A DNA stretch of 32,272 bases. Source: an uncultured Halieaceae bacterium (GTDB lineage: Bacteria; Pseudomonadota; Gammaproteobacteria; Pseudomonadales; Halieaceae). This document shows, in pieces, positions 8,058 to 17,164 of the stretch. The position numbers and the translations under genes are program-made. The DNA is taken from positions 1 through 32,272 of the forward strand of contig CAJXMD010000024.1 of assembly GCA_913056165.1 (NCBI GenBank), written 5' to 3'. Positions within the stretch are counted from its first letter, which is position 1. Every line of letters begins with the position of its first letter. Under the pieces are notes generated by a model. The model was not told where the DNA came from. It saw only the letters and a list, made by a program, of their open reading frames with translations, and did not search any database.

Positions 8058-10472
8058 ATGACTGACGTCGTTGCTACCGAACTGCCTTTACTACCCCTGC
8101 GAGATGTCGTGGTTTACCCACACATGGTACTGCCCCTTTTCGTTGGTCGTGAAAAGTCCATAGAGGCCCTAGAAGAAGCAATGCGGGGTGACAAGCAGGT
8201 ATTACTTGTCGCTCAGCGGAACGCCTCGGAGGACTCCCCGAGCGTTGACGACCTCTATCAAGTTGGCACGGTCTCCAACATCCTCCAATTACTGAAACTT
8301 CCCGATGGCACCATCAAGGTGCTCGTAGAAGGCGAATTCCGTGCCGCCATTGAATTGATGAATGACGATGGCCCCTTCACGGTGGCGCATTGCCGCCAAA
8401 TTGAAACAGACGACTTGCCGGAAGACGAGGCCAAAGAGCTCGTCGCCACCGTCGTTGAACAGTTTGAGAAGTACGTTGGCATGAGCAAAAAGGTACCCAC
8501 CGAGGTGCTGACTTCCCTTTCAGGGATCGAGGAGCCAGGCCGTCTGGCCGATACTATCGCCGCCCATATGAACGTTGATCTTGAGGAAAAGCAGCGGGTT
8601 CTGGAAATAGCGTCGCTTGGGGAGCGGCTGAATCATTTGCTTGGTTTGATGGACGCAGAAATTGATCTCTTTCAGGTAGAGAAGCGAATTCGCGGCCGGG
8701 TCAAGAAGCAAATGGAGAAAAGCCAGCGGGAGTACTACCTGAACGAGCAGATGAAGGCAATTCAAAAAGAACTGGGCGAGATGGATGATGCGCCTAACGA
8801 AGTTGATGAGCTCCAGACGCGTATCGACGAAGCACAAATGCCCGAGGAAGCAAGGTCAAAAGCGATTGCCGAGCTGAACAAGTTAAAAATGATGTCCCCC
8901 ATGTCTGCAGAAGCCTCGGTGCTTCGTGGCTACATTGACTGGATGGTGAGTGTTCCCTGGAAGAAGCGAAGTAAGATCAAGCACGATCTTGGTCGGGCGG
9001 CGAAGATACTCAATGAGGACCACTACGGACTCGAGGAGGTGAAAGACAGAATTCTAGAGTATCTAGCGGTTCAAAAGCGTGTACGAAAAATTAAAGGCCC
9101 GGTGCTTTGTTTGGTTGGGCCACCGGGAGTGGGTAAGACATCCCTCGGCGAATCTATGGCACGTGCAACCAACCGAAAATTTGTCCGGATGGCTCTCGGT
9201 GGAGTCCGCGACGAAGCAGAAATCCGCGGCCATCGGAGGACTTACATCGGCTCAATGCCGGGTAAGTTGCTCCAGAAAATGGCCAAGACGGGAGTGCGTA
9301 ACCCCCTCTTTCTATTGGATGAAATCGACAAAATGGGAATGGATCACCGGGGTGATCCAGCGTCGGCGATGCTCGAAGTGCTCGATCCGGAGCAGAACCA
9401 CGCGTTCAACGACCATTATCTGGAGGTCGATTACGATCTTTCGGACGTGATGTTCGTGTGCACCTCAAACACCATGAGCATTCCGGGACCTTTATTAGAT
9501 CGAATGGAAGTTATACGGCTTCCGGGCTACACGGAGGACGAGAAGCTTAATATCTGCGAACGCTATTTACTCCCGAAGCAGGTTCGACAGAATGGTCTCA
9601 AAGCAGGCGAGATGAGCATTGATGAGCAAGCATTGCTCGATGTGATCAGGTACTACACGCGGGAGGCGGGTGTCAGGTCTCTGGAGCGCGAAATCGCGAA
9701 GATATGCAGAAAGATGGTAAAGCGCTTCGCGACGGGCGAGTCGGATGGTTCCGTAACGGTCACCAGTGACATGCTGGCTGATTTACTTGGTGTGAGAAAG
9801 TTTAACTTTGGCATTGCCGAGGACGAGAATCACATCGGGCAGGTCACAGGATTGGCGTGGACCTCGGTCGGTGGGGAGTTACTCACGATTGAGGCGGCGG
9901 CGGTTGCTGGCAAAGGGAGACAAGTTAAAACGGGGTCCCTTGGTGACGTGATGCAGGAGTCCATCCAGGCGGCACTAACCGTGGTCCGCTCGCGCTCTCA
10001 GCAGTTGGGCGTGCCTGCTGCTTATCACGACCGTCATGATATTCATATTCACGTCCCCGAGGGGGCGACGCCAAAAGACGGCCCTTCTGCGGGCATTGCG
10101 ATGTGCACCGCTCTCGTTAGCGTCGCGACTCAAATCCCTGTGAGGGCGGACGTGGCAATGACCGGTGAGATTACCCTGAGGGGGGAGGTTCTTCCCATCG
10201 GTGGACTCAAAGAAAAGCTGCTCGCCGCGCGTCGGGGGGGTATCAAAACAGTCGTCATTCCGAAAGAGAACGAACGGGATCTTGCTGAAATACCTTCCAA
10301 CATCACAGAAAATTTGACCATCATGGCGGTGAAGTGGATTGACGAGGTGCTGGCTGTTGCCCTTGAACGAGTGCCCGACCCCTTATCCGACGAGGCTTAC
10401 CTAGCAGAGCCAGCGGTTAACTCGACCAGCATCGAAGCCGATGAGGAGCCGTTGCGTCCGCCAGCACATTAA
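8058..10472 (+). CDS. lon: ATP-dependent protease Lon
   Basis: Cytoplasmic AAA+ serine protease that degrades misfolded proteins and short-lived regulators. The 804-residue product has the N-terminal LAN domain (LPLLPLRDVVVYPHM onward), a coiled-coil middle region (EKSQREYYLNEQMKAI), Walker A GPPGVGKT at 354-361 and the C-terminal peptidase domain. The dyad is Ser677 (DGPSAG) and Lys720 (GLKEKL), two positions below E. coli numbering (679, 722). A sigma-32-like promoter precedes it, and GGAG lies just before the ATG. It is separated from clpX by 115 bases and followed by hupB. The C-terminal tail ending EEPLRPPAH is acidic and variable. Confidence 0.98.
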   Translation: MTDVVATELPLLPLRDVVVYPHMVLPLFVGREKSIEALEEAMRGDKQVLLVAQRNASEDSPSVDDLYQVGTVSNILQLLKLPDGTIKVLVEGEFRAAIELMNDDGPFTVAHCRQIETDDLPEDEAKELVATVVEQFEKYVGMSKKVPTEVLTSLSGIEEPGRLADTIAAHMNVDLEEKQRVLEIASLGERLNHLLGLMDAEIDLFQVEKRIRGRVKKQMEKSQREYYLNEQMKAIQKELGEMDDAPNEVDELQTRIDEAQMPEEARSKAIAELNKLKMMSPMSAEASVLRGYIDWMVSVPWKKRSKIKHDLGRAAKILNEDHYGLEEVKDRILEYLAVQKRVRKIKGPVLCLVGPPGVGKTSLGESMARATNRKFVRMALGGVRDEAEIRGHRRTYIGSMPGKLLQKMAKTGVRNPLFLLDEIDKMGMDHRGDPASAMLEVLDPEQNHAFNDHYLEVDYDLSDVMFVCTSNTMSIPGPLLDRMEVIRLPGYTEDEKLNICERYLLPKQVRQNGLKAGEMSIDEQALLDVIRYYTREAGVRSLEREIAKICRKMVKRFATGESDGSVTVTSDMLADLLGVRKFNFGIAEDENHIGQVTGLAWTSVGGELLTIEAAAVAGKGRQVKTGSLGDVMQESIQAALTVVRSRSQQLGVPAAYHDRHDIHIHVPEGATPKDGPSAGIAMCTALVSVATQIPVRADVAMTGEITLRGEVLPIGGLKEKLLAARRGGIKTVVIPKENERDLAEIPSNITENLTIMAVKWIDEVLAVALERVPDPLSDEAYLAEPAVNSTSIEADEEPLRPPAH

Positions 10473-10540
10473 TCCACCGTGAATAGGACTGCAGTTGGGG
10501 CGGAAAGGGTGATATACCCTCATAAAATGGCCGTTTAGCG

Positions 10541-10568
10541 TTGACCCCCAGCGGAAACGCAGTATAAC
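10541..10568 (+). promoter_or_regulatory. Sigma-70 promoter for hupB
   Basis: TTGACC (10541-10546), 16-base spacer, TATAAC (10563-10568). Five of six bases match in each hexamer. It lies about 65 bases before the GTG start of hupB, giving a leader of about 58 nt. An additional TATACCCT/CATAAAAT run at 10513-10527 might be a second -10. Confidence 0.72.
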
Positions 10569-10632
10569 CTTATCAAGCGTACGAAAAGCTACATCATTGT
10601 CCGACGCACTAACAACAAAGAGGGGTAACTCC

Positions 10633-10905
10633 GTGAATAAGAATGATCTAATTGATGCTATTGCTGCTGAAGCAGACTTGTCCAAAGCCTCAGCCGGTCG
10701 AGCGCTCGATGCTGCACTGGGCGCCGTTACTTCTGCGCTTAGCAAGCAGGAAACCGTATCACTTGTTGGTTTCGGCACCTTCCAAGTGAAGCATCGTGCA
10801 GCGAGAGAAGGCCGGAATCCGCGAACAGGGGATACGATACAGATTGCCGCCTCCAACGCGCCCAGCTTCAAGGCTGGTAAAGCACTGAAGGACGCCTGTA
10901 ACTAA
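10633..10905 (+). CDS. hupB: DNA-binding protein HU-beta
   Basis: Small nucleoid protein that bends and compacts DNA as a dimer. The start is the GTG at 10633, giving [11 protein letters not shown] and a 90-residue product, exactly the family length; the upstream ATG at 10597 would add 12 unsupported residues. AAGAGGGG precedes the GTG. GFGTF and the DNA-binding arm GRNPRTG are present. It has its own promoter and is followed by an intrinsic terminator, so it is a monocistronic gene between lon and ppiD, the usual order in Pseudomonas and relatives. Confidence 0.96.
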   Translation: MNKNDLIDAIAAEADLSKASAGRALDAALGAVTSALSKQETVSLVGFGTFQVKHRAAREGRNPRTGDTIQIAASNAPSFKAGKALKDACN

Positions 10906-10961
10906 CAGGGCGTTTTAGTTAAAAGACAGTTTGGCGCTCTGGGAACCCGGAGCGTCTAATC

Positions 10962-10983
10962 AAGGCGCTTTGGCGCCTTTTTT
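10962..10983 (+). terminator. Intrinsic terminator after hupB
   Basis: Stem AAGGCGC/GCGCCTT around the loop TTTG (10962-10968 with 10973-10979), running into six Ts. A second imperfect GC hairpin lies directly upstream around 10933-10956. Confidence 0.85.
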
Positions 10984-11040
10984 ATGGTCGACGTTACCTA
11001 CGTTGGACCGTTGTGACTCGAGAATGGACGTAAACAAATT

Positions 11041-12915
11041 ATGATGCAGTCATTGAGATCCGGTGCACAGAGTACCGGGGCGCGCGTATTGGTATTGCTA
11101 ATAGTTCTGTCTTTTGCCGGCTTTGGTCTTGAGTCCGTCCTGTTCGGTGGCAGCGGTACCTCCGTGGCAGAGGTCAACGGTGTCGAAATAACCCCTCAGG
11201 AACTCCAGATTGCCGTTGAAAATCAAAAGCGGCAGCTCATGCAGATATTTGGCGAGGACATTGACCCCGCGATGCTCGATGATGATCGAATAAGTCCCCG
11301 GGCCCTAGAGGGGCTTATTGAGCGCAATCTGCTGCTGCAAGAGGCTGAAGGCCAATCTTTGGCGGCGTCAAGCAAAACGATTGGCGAGTTAGTTGCTAGT
11401 GTCGATGCATTTTTCGTTGATGGTCAATTTGACGCTGACCAGTACAGGGTCACACTGGCTAACGCGGGCTACACCCCCGAACGATTCCGGCGAGAGCAGG
11501 CTCAGCAAATTGTCCTCAAGCAACTTCAGGACGCGGTATCCACAACCGACTTTGCTACCGACTACGAATTGGATGTGGCTGCGGCTGCCGGTGCGGAAGA
11601 GCGTGATGTGCGGTATTTGTTGATCCCAGAGGAAGCAATCGAGAGTGCAATCGAGGTGGGTGAGCAGGAAATTGCTGCATTCTATGGTGCCGATTTGGAT
11701 CGATTCGTTTCCGAGGAACAGGTAGTTGCCGATTATATTCTTTTATCGGTGGAAGACTTTTTCGCACCGGTTGACGACGCCTTGGTTGACGCACAGTTTG
11801 AAGACGTAAAAGCCGATTATGTGGTCAACGATCAGGCGAGCGTGTCACATATTCTACTGATTCAAGCAGAGGATGAAGCACCCGCCGAGTATGCTCGCAG
11901 GATCGATGATCTGGCGGCGCGCTTGGCATCTGGAGAGGATTTCGCGCTGCTGGCGGAGCAAGAGTCAGACGATATTGGCTCGGCGTCAGTGGGGGGGCAG
12001 TTGGGTTTCACAGACGGTTCGGTTTTTCCGGAGCCCATGGAGGATGCCATCGCAAGCCTCGGCGTGGGTGAAATTTCTTCAGCGGTGGAGACTGAGGCCG
12101 GCACTCACTTCATCAGGGTGGATGAGCGCACCGCCAGCGAAGAGCCAGATTATGAGGCATTGCGTGAGGAGCTGAGGGAGGCGATACAGCGTTCTGAGGC
12201 CGAGCAGAGTCTTTTGGCGACGGCGGATAGCCTCCGAGATCTGGTCTTCAATGCCGGAGATCTTGGCCAGCCAGCCGATGTTCTGGGTCTAAGCGTTGAG
12301 ACCGTCTCGGGGGTTAGCCGCACCACCGGTACTGCGCCCTTCGACAGCGCCGTAGTAAGGGATGCGCTGTTCGGAGAGGACGTGTATGACTTTGGCAATA
12401 ATTCGGCAGTGCTGGAATTATCCGATAACCGATTTTTGGTCACGCGAATTTCAGAGAAGTTGCCATCGAGGCAGTTGGCTCTGGATGAAGTGGAAGCGCA
12501 GATCCGTGAAGAGCTTACGGCCATTGCAAGAGACGCACAACGACAGGCTATCCTGACAGGCGTGAAGGAGCGAATAGCCTCAGGTGAAACGATCGAAGAC
12601 ATCGCAAATCAGGATAGTTACGAGTGGCGCGTTGAGATCGGTGCTCGGCGATCGGGAGGATTGCTCCCGCCAGAGGTGGCGAGACTCGCTTTCTCGATGA
12701 AGCTATCATCCGGACCAACGATCGATATGGTCGATCTTCCCGGGGGTGATTTGGCTGTCGTCGAGCTGGCCCGGTTGACGCCGGGGAAAGTTGATAACCT
12801 CGATCCTGGGGAGGCCGACCAGTTGGTGGCTCAGCTTGGTGAAGTGCAAGGGCAGCTTTCGCTTGTCGAATACCGACTGGCGTTGCGGCAGAATGCTGAT
12901 GTCGTGGTACGTTAA
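11041..12915 (+). CDS. ppiD: Periplasmic folding chaperone PpiD (SurA/parvulin family)
   Basis: Inner-membrane-anchored periplasmic chaperone that receives newly secreted proteins near the Sec translocon. The 624-residue product has one N-terminal membrane segment (about residues 15-34), a SurA_N-like region starting VAEVNGVEIT, and a parvulin domain (about 265-365; SHILLIQ, ASGEDFALLAEQESDD, GGQLGFTDG, ETEAGTHFIRVDE). Such PPIase domains are often inactive in PpiD. The start is one of two adjacent ATGs at 11041 and 11044; ribosome site is weak. It follows hupB and its terminator by 57 bases, so it needs its own promoter, which I could not identify. Confidence 0.93.
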   Translation: MMQSLRSGAQSTGARVLVLLIVLSFAGFGLESVLFGGSGTSVAEVNGVEITPQELQIAVENQKRQLMQIFGEDIDPAMLDDDRISPRALEGLIERNLLLQEAEGQSLAASSKTIGELVASVDAFFVDGQFDADQYRVTLANAGYTPERFRREQAQQIVLKQLQDAVSTTDFATDYELDVAAAAGAEERDVRYLLIPEEAIESAIEVGEQEIAAFYGADLDRFVSEEQVVADYILLSVEDFFAPVDDALVDAQFEDVKADYVVNDQASVSHILLIQAEDEAPAEYARRIDDLAARLASGEDFALLAEQESDDIGSASVGGQLGFTDGSVFPEPMEDAIASLGVGEISSAVETEAGTHFIRVDERTASEEPDYEALREELREAIQRSEAEQSLLATADSLRDLVFNAGDLGQPADVLGLSVETVSGVSRTTGTAPFDSAVVRDALFGEDVYDFGNNSAVLELSDNRFLVTRISEKLPSRQLALDEVEAQIREELTAIARDAQRQAILTGVKERIASGETIEDIANQDSYEWRVEIGARRSGGLLPPEVARLAFSMKLSSGPTIDMVDLPGGDLAVVELARLTPGKVDNLDPGEADQLVAQLGEVQGQLSLVEYRLALRQNADVVVR

Positions 12916-12929
12916 TCGGTAGAAGCGGC

Positions 12930-13520
12930 ATGCCTAGCGAGACAAACCTTCCCTCATCACTGGGCGATTTGGCCGCTGCCGCCTCTACTACTAGCATGCA
13001 CGACGGACTTCACGATCTGTTTGCTGGCCCTGATAGGGTCACCTCTCGGCCATCACTCCCTTTGGACAAATGGCACCCAAGCCATTGTGGTGACATCGGC
13101 ATGGAGATTCGCGGAGATGGATCCTGGTGGCATGCGGGCTCCCCGATACGCCGGCAGGAACTGGTTGCGCTCTTCGCGAGTATTCTCCGGATCGAGAGTG
13201 ACGGAGAGTATTATCTCGTGACTCCCGTCGAAAAAGTTCGGGTGTCAGTGGCCCTGCATCCTCTTCGTATCATTGATGCAGAGCCCTTGGTCGGCAGAAT
13301 CCCAGAGACCTTGATTTTAACGTTGAACACTGGTGGTCAGGTTCCCCTGGATGGCCGGCACTCGTTGTCCACCGAGCCAAAAGCCGGTAGTGCTGCCTAT
13401 GTGACCTTGGACAATGGGTTGACCGCGCTATTCACACGCGCTGCGTGGTACCGACTCGCTGAGCTGGCCGATGAGAGCGGCACCATCACCAGCGATGGCC
13501 GGCGGTTCTCGCTGGCCTAG
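12930..13520 (+). CDS. DUF1285 family protein
   Basis: Conserved protein of unknown function, 196 residues. The family pattern is clear: LDKWHPSHCGDIGMEI, GSWWHAGSPIRRQELVALF, the DGEYYLVTPVEKVRV segment, and the C-terminal LDNGLTALFTRAAWYRLAELA. The first 45 residues are poorly conserved and may be flexible. There is no signal peptide or membrane segment, so it is probably cytoplasmic. It starts 14 bases after ppiD and could be cotranscribed. Ribosome site is weak (GAAGCGG). I cannot assign a reaction. Confidence 0.8.
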   Translation: MPSETNLPSSLGDLAAAASTTSMHDGLHDLFAGPDRVTSRPSLPLDKWHPSHCGDIGMEIRGDGSWWHAGSPIRRQELVALFASILRIESDGEYYLVTPVEKVRVSVALHPLRIIDAEPLVGRIPETLILTLNTGGQVPLDGRHSLSTEPKAGSAAYVTLDNGLTALFTRAAWYRLAELADESGTITSDGRRFSLA

Positions 13521-13558
13521 TACGACCAGCGACACCCCAAGGGAGAGCGCTAAGGGCT

Positions 13559-15211
13559 CTACATGTTCGGGTAGTTGGGGCCCCCGAAGCCCTCTGGCGT
13601 GACCCAGGTTATGTTTTGCGCGGGGTCCTTGATATCGCAGGTCTTGCAATGCACGCAATTCTGAGCGTTGATTTGAAAACGCGGCCCGTTATCCTCTTCT
13701 ACAATTTCGTAGACACCAGCAGGGCAATATCGCTGCGCGGGTTCATTATAGGTTGGTAAATTTGCCGCGACGGGTATCGCCGAGTCAGCGAGCGTCAAGT
13801 GACAGGGCTGATCCTCCTCATGATTCGTGTTGGACAGGAACACCGAGGACAGTCGATCAAACGTCAAGACGTTGTCGGGCTTTGGATAGTTGATTGCTTT
13901 GGACTCCGCTGCTGTGTGCAAACAAGCGTGGTCTGGCTTGGTGTCATGTAGTGTGAAGGGCAGCCGGCCGCCGAACAGTGTTTGATCGAGCCACACCATG
14001 CCCGCACCCAGCATATAGCCAAATTTGTGCATGAATCCGGCAAAATTTCGCGTGGTGTAGAGTTCTTTACCCAGCCAAGACTGCTTGAGTCGCTGCTGGT
14101 ATTCCACCAGATTGGCCCGGTACTCGCTGTCTGAATCCAGCGCGGCCATCACGGTTTCGGCAGCGAGCATGCCACTCTTCATTGCCGTGTGGTTTCCTTT
14201 GATTTTTACGCTATTGAGTGTGCCTGCATCACACCCAATTAATAAACCGCCCGGAAAGTGCATCGTAGGCAGGGAATTCCACCCTCCCTTGGCCAGGGCC
14301 CTCGCTCCATAAGCGACCCGGCTCCCGCCCGCTAACACCTGCTGGGTCTCGGGGTGCGTTTTCCAGCGTTGAAACTCCTCAAAGGGACTCACGTGGGGAT
14401 TGCTGTAATTCAGATCGGTAATGAGCCCGATGTAAACCTGATTGTTCTCTGCGTGGTAGAGAAACGCGCCACCGGAGGAATTGCTTTCTGAGAGGGGCCA
14501 TCCCAGGCCGTGGACAACCTTCCCCTCTTCGTGCTGCTCGGCCGGAATCTCCCATATCTCTTTGATTCCAATGCCATAATGCTGAGGATCCTTGCCCTGA
14601 TCCAGGTCGAATTGCTGCATTAACTGCTTGCCCAGATGGCCCCGGCAGCCCTCGGCGAATAAGGTGTACTTCGCGTGAAGCTCCATGCTGGGAACGTAAC
14701 TGTCCTTGTGACTTCCATCTGCACCAACCCCCATCTCGCCTGTTGCGATGCCGGTGACATTGCCATTTTCATCGGTCAGGATTTCGGCTGCCGTGAAGCC
14801 GGGGTAAATCTCGACCCCCATGTTTTCAGCTTGCTCGGCCAGCCAACGGCATAGGTTGCCCATGGAGGTAATGTAGTTTCCGTCGTTGTGGGTGGGCTTG
14901 GGGATCAAGAAGTTGGGCAGCTTGATGGCCGATTTACTGCTGGTGTAAAAGAAGAAGGTATCACCGGTGACCGGGGTGTTGAGAGGGGCTCCCATCTCTT
15001 GCCAATTTGGTAGCAATTCGTCGAGGGCTCTTGGCTCGAATACCGCCCCCGATAGGATGTGCGCTCCAACTTCAGACCCTTTCTCAACCACGCAGACGGT
15101 TGTTTCTCGCCCGGCTTTCTCAGCTAGCTGCATGGTGCGTATCGCGGCTGACAGGCCTGCTGGCCCCGCACCGACAATAACGACATCGAATTCCATTGAT
15201 TCACGTTCCAT
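13559..15211 (-). CDS. Electron transfer flavoprotein-ubiquinone oxidoreductase
   Basis: Inner-membrane-associated flavoprotein with FAD and a 4Fe-4S cluster. It passes electrons from reduced ETF to ubiquinone, completing fatty-acid and amino-acid dehydrogenation. The 550-residue product shows the FAD-binding GAGPAGLSAA at 14-23, the HILSGAVFEP segment, GGAFLYHAENNQVYIG, and cluster cysteines Cys496 (YCPAGVYE), Cys519, Cys522 and Cys525 (CVHCKTCDIKDP). The start ATG 15211 has AAAGGAG at good spacing. The gene is divergent from etfB-etfA across 212 bases, which fits joint use. A TATACT on the minus strand near 15255-15260 is a possible -10. Often annotated etfD or etfdh. Confidence 0.96.
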   Translation of the reverse strand: MERESMEFDVVIVGAGPAGLSAAIRTMQLAEKAGRETTVCVVEKGSEVGAHILSGAVFEPRALDELLPNWQEMGAPLNTPVTGDTFFFYTSSKSAIKLPNFLIPKPTHNDGNYITSMGNLCRWLAEQAENMGVEIYPGFTAAEILTDENGNVTGIATGEMGVGADGSHKDSYVPSMELHAKYTLFAEGCRGHLGKQLMQQFDLDQGKDPQHYGIGIKEIWEIPAEQHEEGKVVHGLGWPLSESNSSGGAFLYHAENNQVYIGLITDLNYSNPHVSPFEEFQRWKTHPETQQVLAGGSRVAYGARALAKGGWNSLPTMHFPGGLLIGCDAGTLNSVKIKGNHTAMKSGMLAAETVMAALDSDSEYRANLVEYQQRLKQSWLGKELYTTRNFAGFMHKFGYMLGAGMVWLDQTLFGGRLPFTLHDTKPDHACLHTAAESKAINYPKPDNVLTFDRLSSVFLSNTNHEEDQPCHLTLADSAIPVAANLPTYNEPAQRYCPAGVYEIVEEDNGPRFQINAQNCVHCKTCDIKDPAQNITWVTPEGFGGPNYPNM

Positions 15212-15423
15212 GGGTGGCTCCTTTTGCCATATAAGGGTCCATACGCTCGTTAGAGTATAGGGCTATTTTTCCCATCTAACCCACGAGCTTGTGCTGATCC
15301 TGAGGGTGGCCAAAGCATTGGATAACCCTAAAGGACACCAGCATAGAGAGGCTTTTTGAACTTTGAGTATGTTACAATATGTGCCCGCAATTCGCATTAA
15401 TTCTGTGATTACTCGAGGACAAT

Positions 15424-16176
15424 ATGAAAGCACTGGTGGCAGTTAAGCGTGTCGTTGATTACAACGTCAAGGTCCGCGCAAAGGCCGATGGCTCTGATGT
15501 CGAGCTGAACAACGTCAAAATGGCAATCAACCCTTTTTGTGAGATAGCGGTCGAAGAGGCCGTGCGGTTAAAAGAAGCGGGTACCGTTGAGGAAGTAGTA
15601 GTGGTCTCCATCGGCGAAAAGTCTTGTCAGGAGCAGATCAGGACCGCCTTGGCGCTCGGTGCCGATCGGGGAATCCATGTGGAGGTTGATGGCAGGGTAG
15701 AGCCACTTGAGGTCGCGAAGTTGCTCAAGGGCGTAGTGGATCAGGAGCAGCCCAGCCTGGTGATTCTTGGTAAGCAATCTATCGATGGTGATAACAACCA
15801 GACCGGGCAGATGCTTGGAGCTTTGGCGAATATGGGGCAGGGCACCTTTGCGTCGGAGATTAAGATCGATGGTGACACCATCGCGGTGACAAGAGAAGTT
15901 GATGGGGGGCTGCAGACGCTAAAGCTTAATCTGCCTGCTATCGTCACCACAGACCTTCGCCTTAACGAGCCTCGTTACGCCTCTCTCCCCAATATCATGA
16001 AGGCCAAGAAGAAGCAGCTGGACGTCACCACGCCTGCTGATCTCGGCGTTGAGCTCATGTCTCATGTCGTACAGCTTAGCGTATCGCCGCCACCCGAGCG
16101 TGCGGCAGGTATCAAGGTAGAAGATGTAGCGCAACTCGTTGACAAACTGAAAAATGAAGCAAAGGTGATCTCATGA
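15424..16176 (+). CDS. etfB: Electron transfer flavoprotein beta subunit
   Basis: Beta subunit of the soluble ETF heterodimer, which takes electrons from acyl-CoA dehydrogenases and holds AMP. The 250-residue product begins [18 protein letters not shown] and carries the family segment [20 protein letters not shown], the [16 protein letters not shown] signature and the C-terminal [17 protein letters not shown] precedes the ATG. The stop overlaps the etfA start (ATGA), so the two subunits are coupled for equal synthesis. The upstream region contains TTGAAC and TACAAT but at a poor spacing, so I do not call a promoter. Confidence 0.97.
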   Translation: MKALVAVKRVVDYNVKVRAKADGSDVELNNVKMAINPFCEIAVEEAVRLKEAGTVEEVVVVSIGEKSCQEQIRTALALGADRGIHVEVDGRVEPLEVAKLLKGVVDQEQPSLVILGKQSIDGDNNQTGQMLGALANMGQGTFASEIKIDGDTIAVTREVDGGLQTLKLNLPAIVTTDLRLNEPRYASLPNIMKAKKKQLDVTTPADLGVELMSHVVQLSVSPPPERAAGIKVEDVAQLVDKLKNEAKVIS

Positions 16177-17102
16177 GCACATTAGTTATCGCTGAACACG
16201 ACAATGCCACGATTAAAGTGGCAACTTTGAATGCCGTGGCTGCTGCTCAGGCATTGGGTGGGGATGTGGACATTCTGGTCGCAGGTAGCAGCTGCGATGC
16301 TGCCGCTCAGGCAGCAGCACAGGTGCCGGGGGTAGGCAAAGTTCTCTGCGCTGATAATGCCGCCTACGCCAATCAGTTGGCTGAAAACGTTTCCTTGCTG
16401 ATTGCGGATGTCGCGGCTAGCTACGACAACATCGTTGCGCCAGCAACAACCAACGGTAAAAACACGATGCCTCGAGTGGCTGCGCTCATGAACGTGGCAC
16501 AAGTTTCCGACATTATTTCCGTGGAGAGTGCTGATACCTTCAAGCGACCCATCTACGCAGGTAACGTTATTGCCACGGTTCAATCGACTGACCCTAAAAA
16601 GGTAATTACTGTCAGAACAACAGCCTTTGACCCCGTTGCTGCCGAGGGCGGAAGCGCCTCCGTGGAAGCAGTAGGCGCAGTACATGACGCAGGGCTCTCC
16701 ACTTTTGTAAGCGAAGAAGTGGCTGAATCTGACCGCCCAGAATTAACTGCTGCGTCTGTTGTTATCTCCGGTGGTCGCGGTATGCAAAATGGAGACAACT
16801 TCCAGTTGCTTGAGGGTATCGCTGACAAGCTGGGTGCCGCCATCGGTGCCTCCCGAGCCGCTGTCGATGCCGGGTTCGTGCCGAATGACTATCAAGTAGG
16901 GCAAACTGGAAAGATTGTCGCCCCAGATCTGTACATCGCAGTCGGCATTTCCGGCGCTATCCAGCATCTTGCGGGTATGAAGGATTCCAAGATTATCGTA
17001 GCGATCAATAAAGATGAGGATGCGCCGATTTTTCAAGTTGCAGACTACGGTTTGGTTGCGGACCTGTTCACGGCGTTGCCGGAATTCGAAGCTGCAATCT
17101 GA
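16173..17102 (+). CDS. etfA: Electron transfer flavoprotein alpha subunit
   Basis: Alpha subunit of ETF, which binds FAD. The 309-residue product has an N-terminal ETF domain ([11 protein letters not shown] onward) and a C-terminal FAD-binding domain (about 185-305) with [51 protein letters not shown] and the NKDEDAPIF segment. It overlaps etfB by four bases. A strong terminator follows 20 bases after its stop. Its partner quinone reductase is encoded divergently at 13559-15211. Confidence 0.97.
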   Translation: MSTLVIAEHDNATIKVATLNAVAAAQALGGDVDILVAGSSCDAAAQAAAQVPGVGKVLCADNAAYANQLAENVSLLIADVAASYDNIVAPATTNGKNTMPRVAALMNVAQVSDIISVESADTFKRPIYAGNVIATVQSTDPKKVITVRTTAFDPVAAEGGSASVEAVGAVHDAGLSTFVSEEVAESDRPELTAASVVISGGRGMQNGDNFQLLEGIADKLGAAIGASRAAVDAGFVPNDYQVGQTGKIVAPDLYIAVGISGAIQHLAGMKDSKIIVAINKDEDAPIFQVADYGLVADLFTALPEFEAAI

Positions 17103-17121
17103 GATAACCGCCCCCACTTCA

Positions 17122-17152
17122 AAAAAGCCCTCCTTTGTGGAGGGTTTTTTTT
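17122..17152. terminator. Bidirectional terminator between etfA and ppx
   Basis: Stem CCCTCC/GGAGGG (17128-17133 with 17139-17144) with a five-base loop, flanked by six As on the left and eight Ts on the right. It works on both strands, ending the plus-strand etfBA operon and the minus-strand operon that finishes with ppx. Confidence 0.9.
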
Positions 17153-17164
17153 GCGTCCACCAAA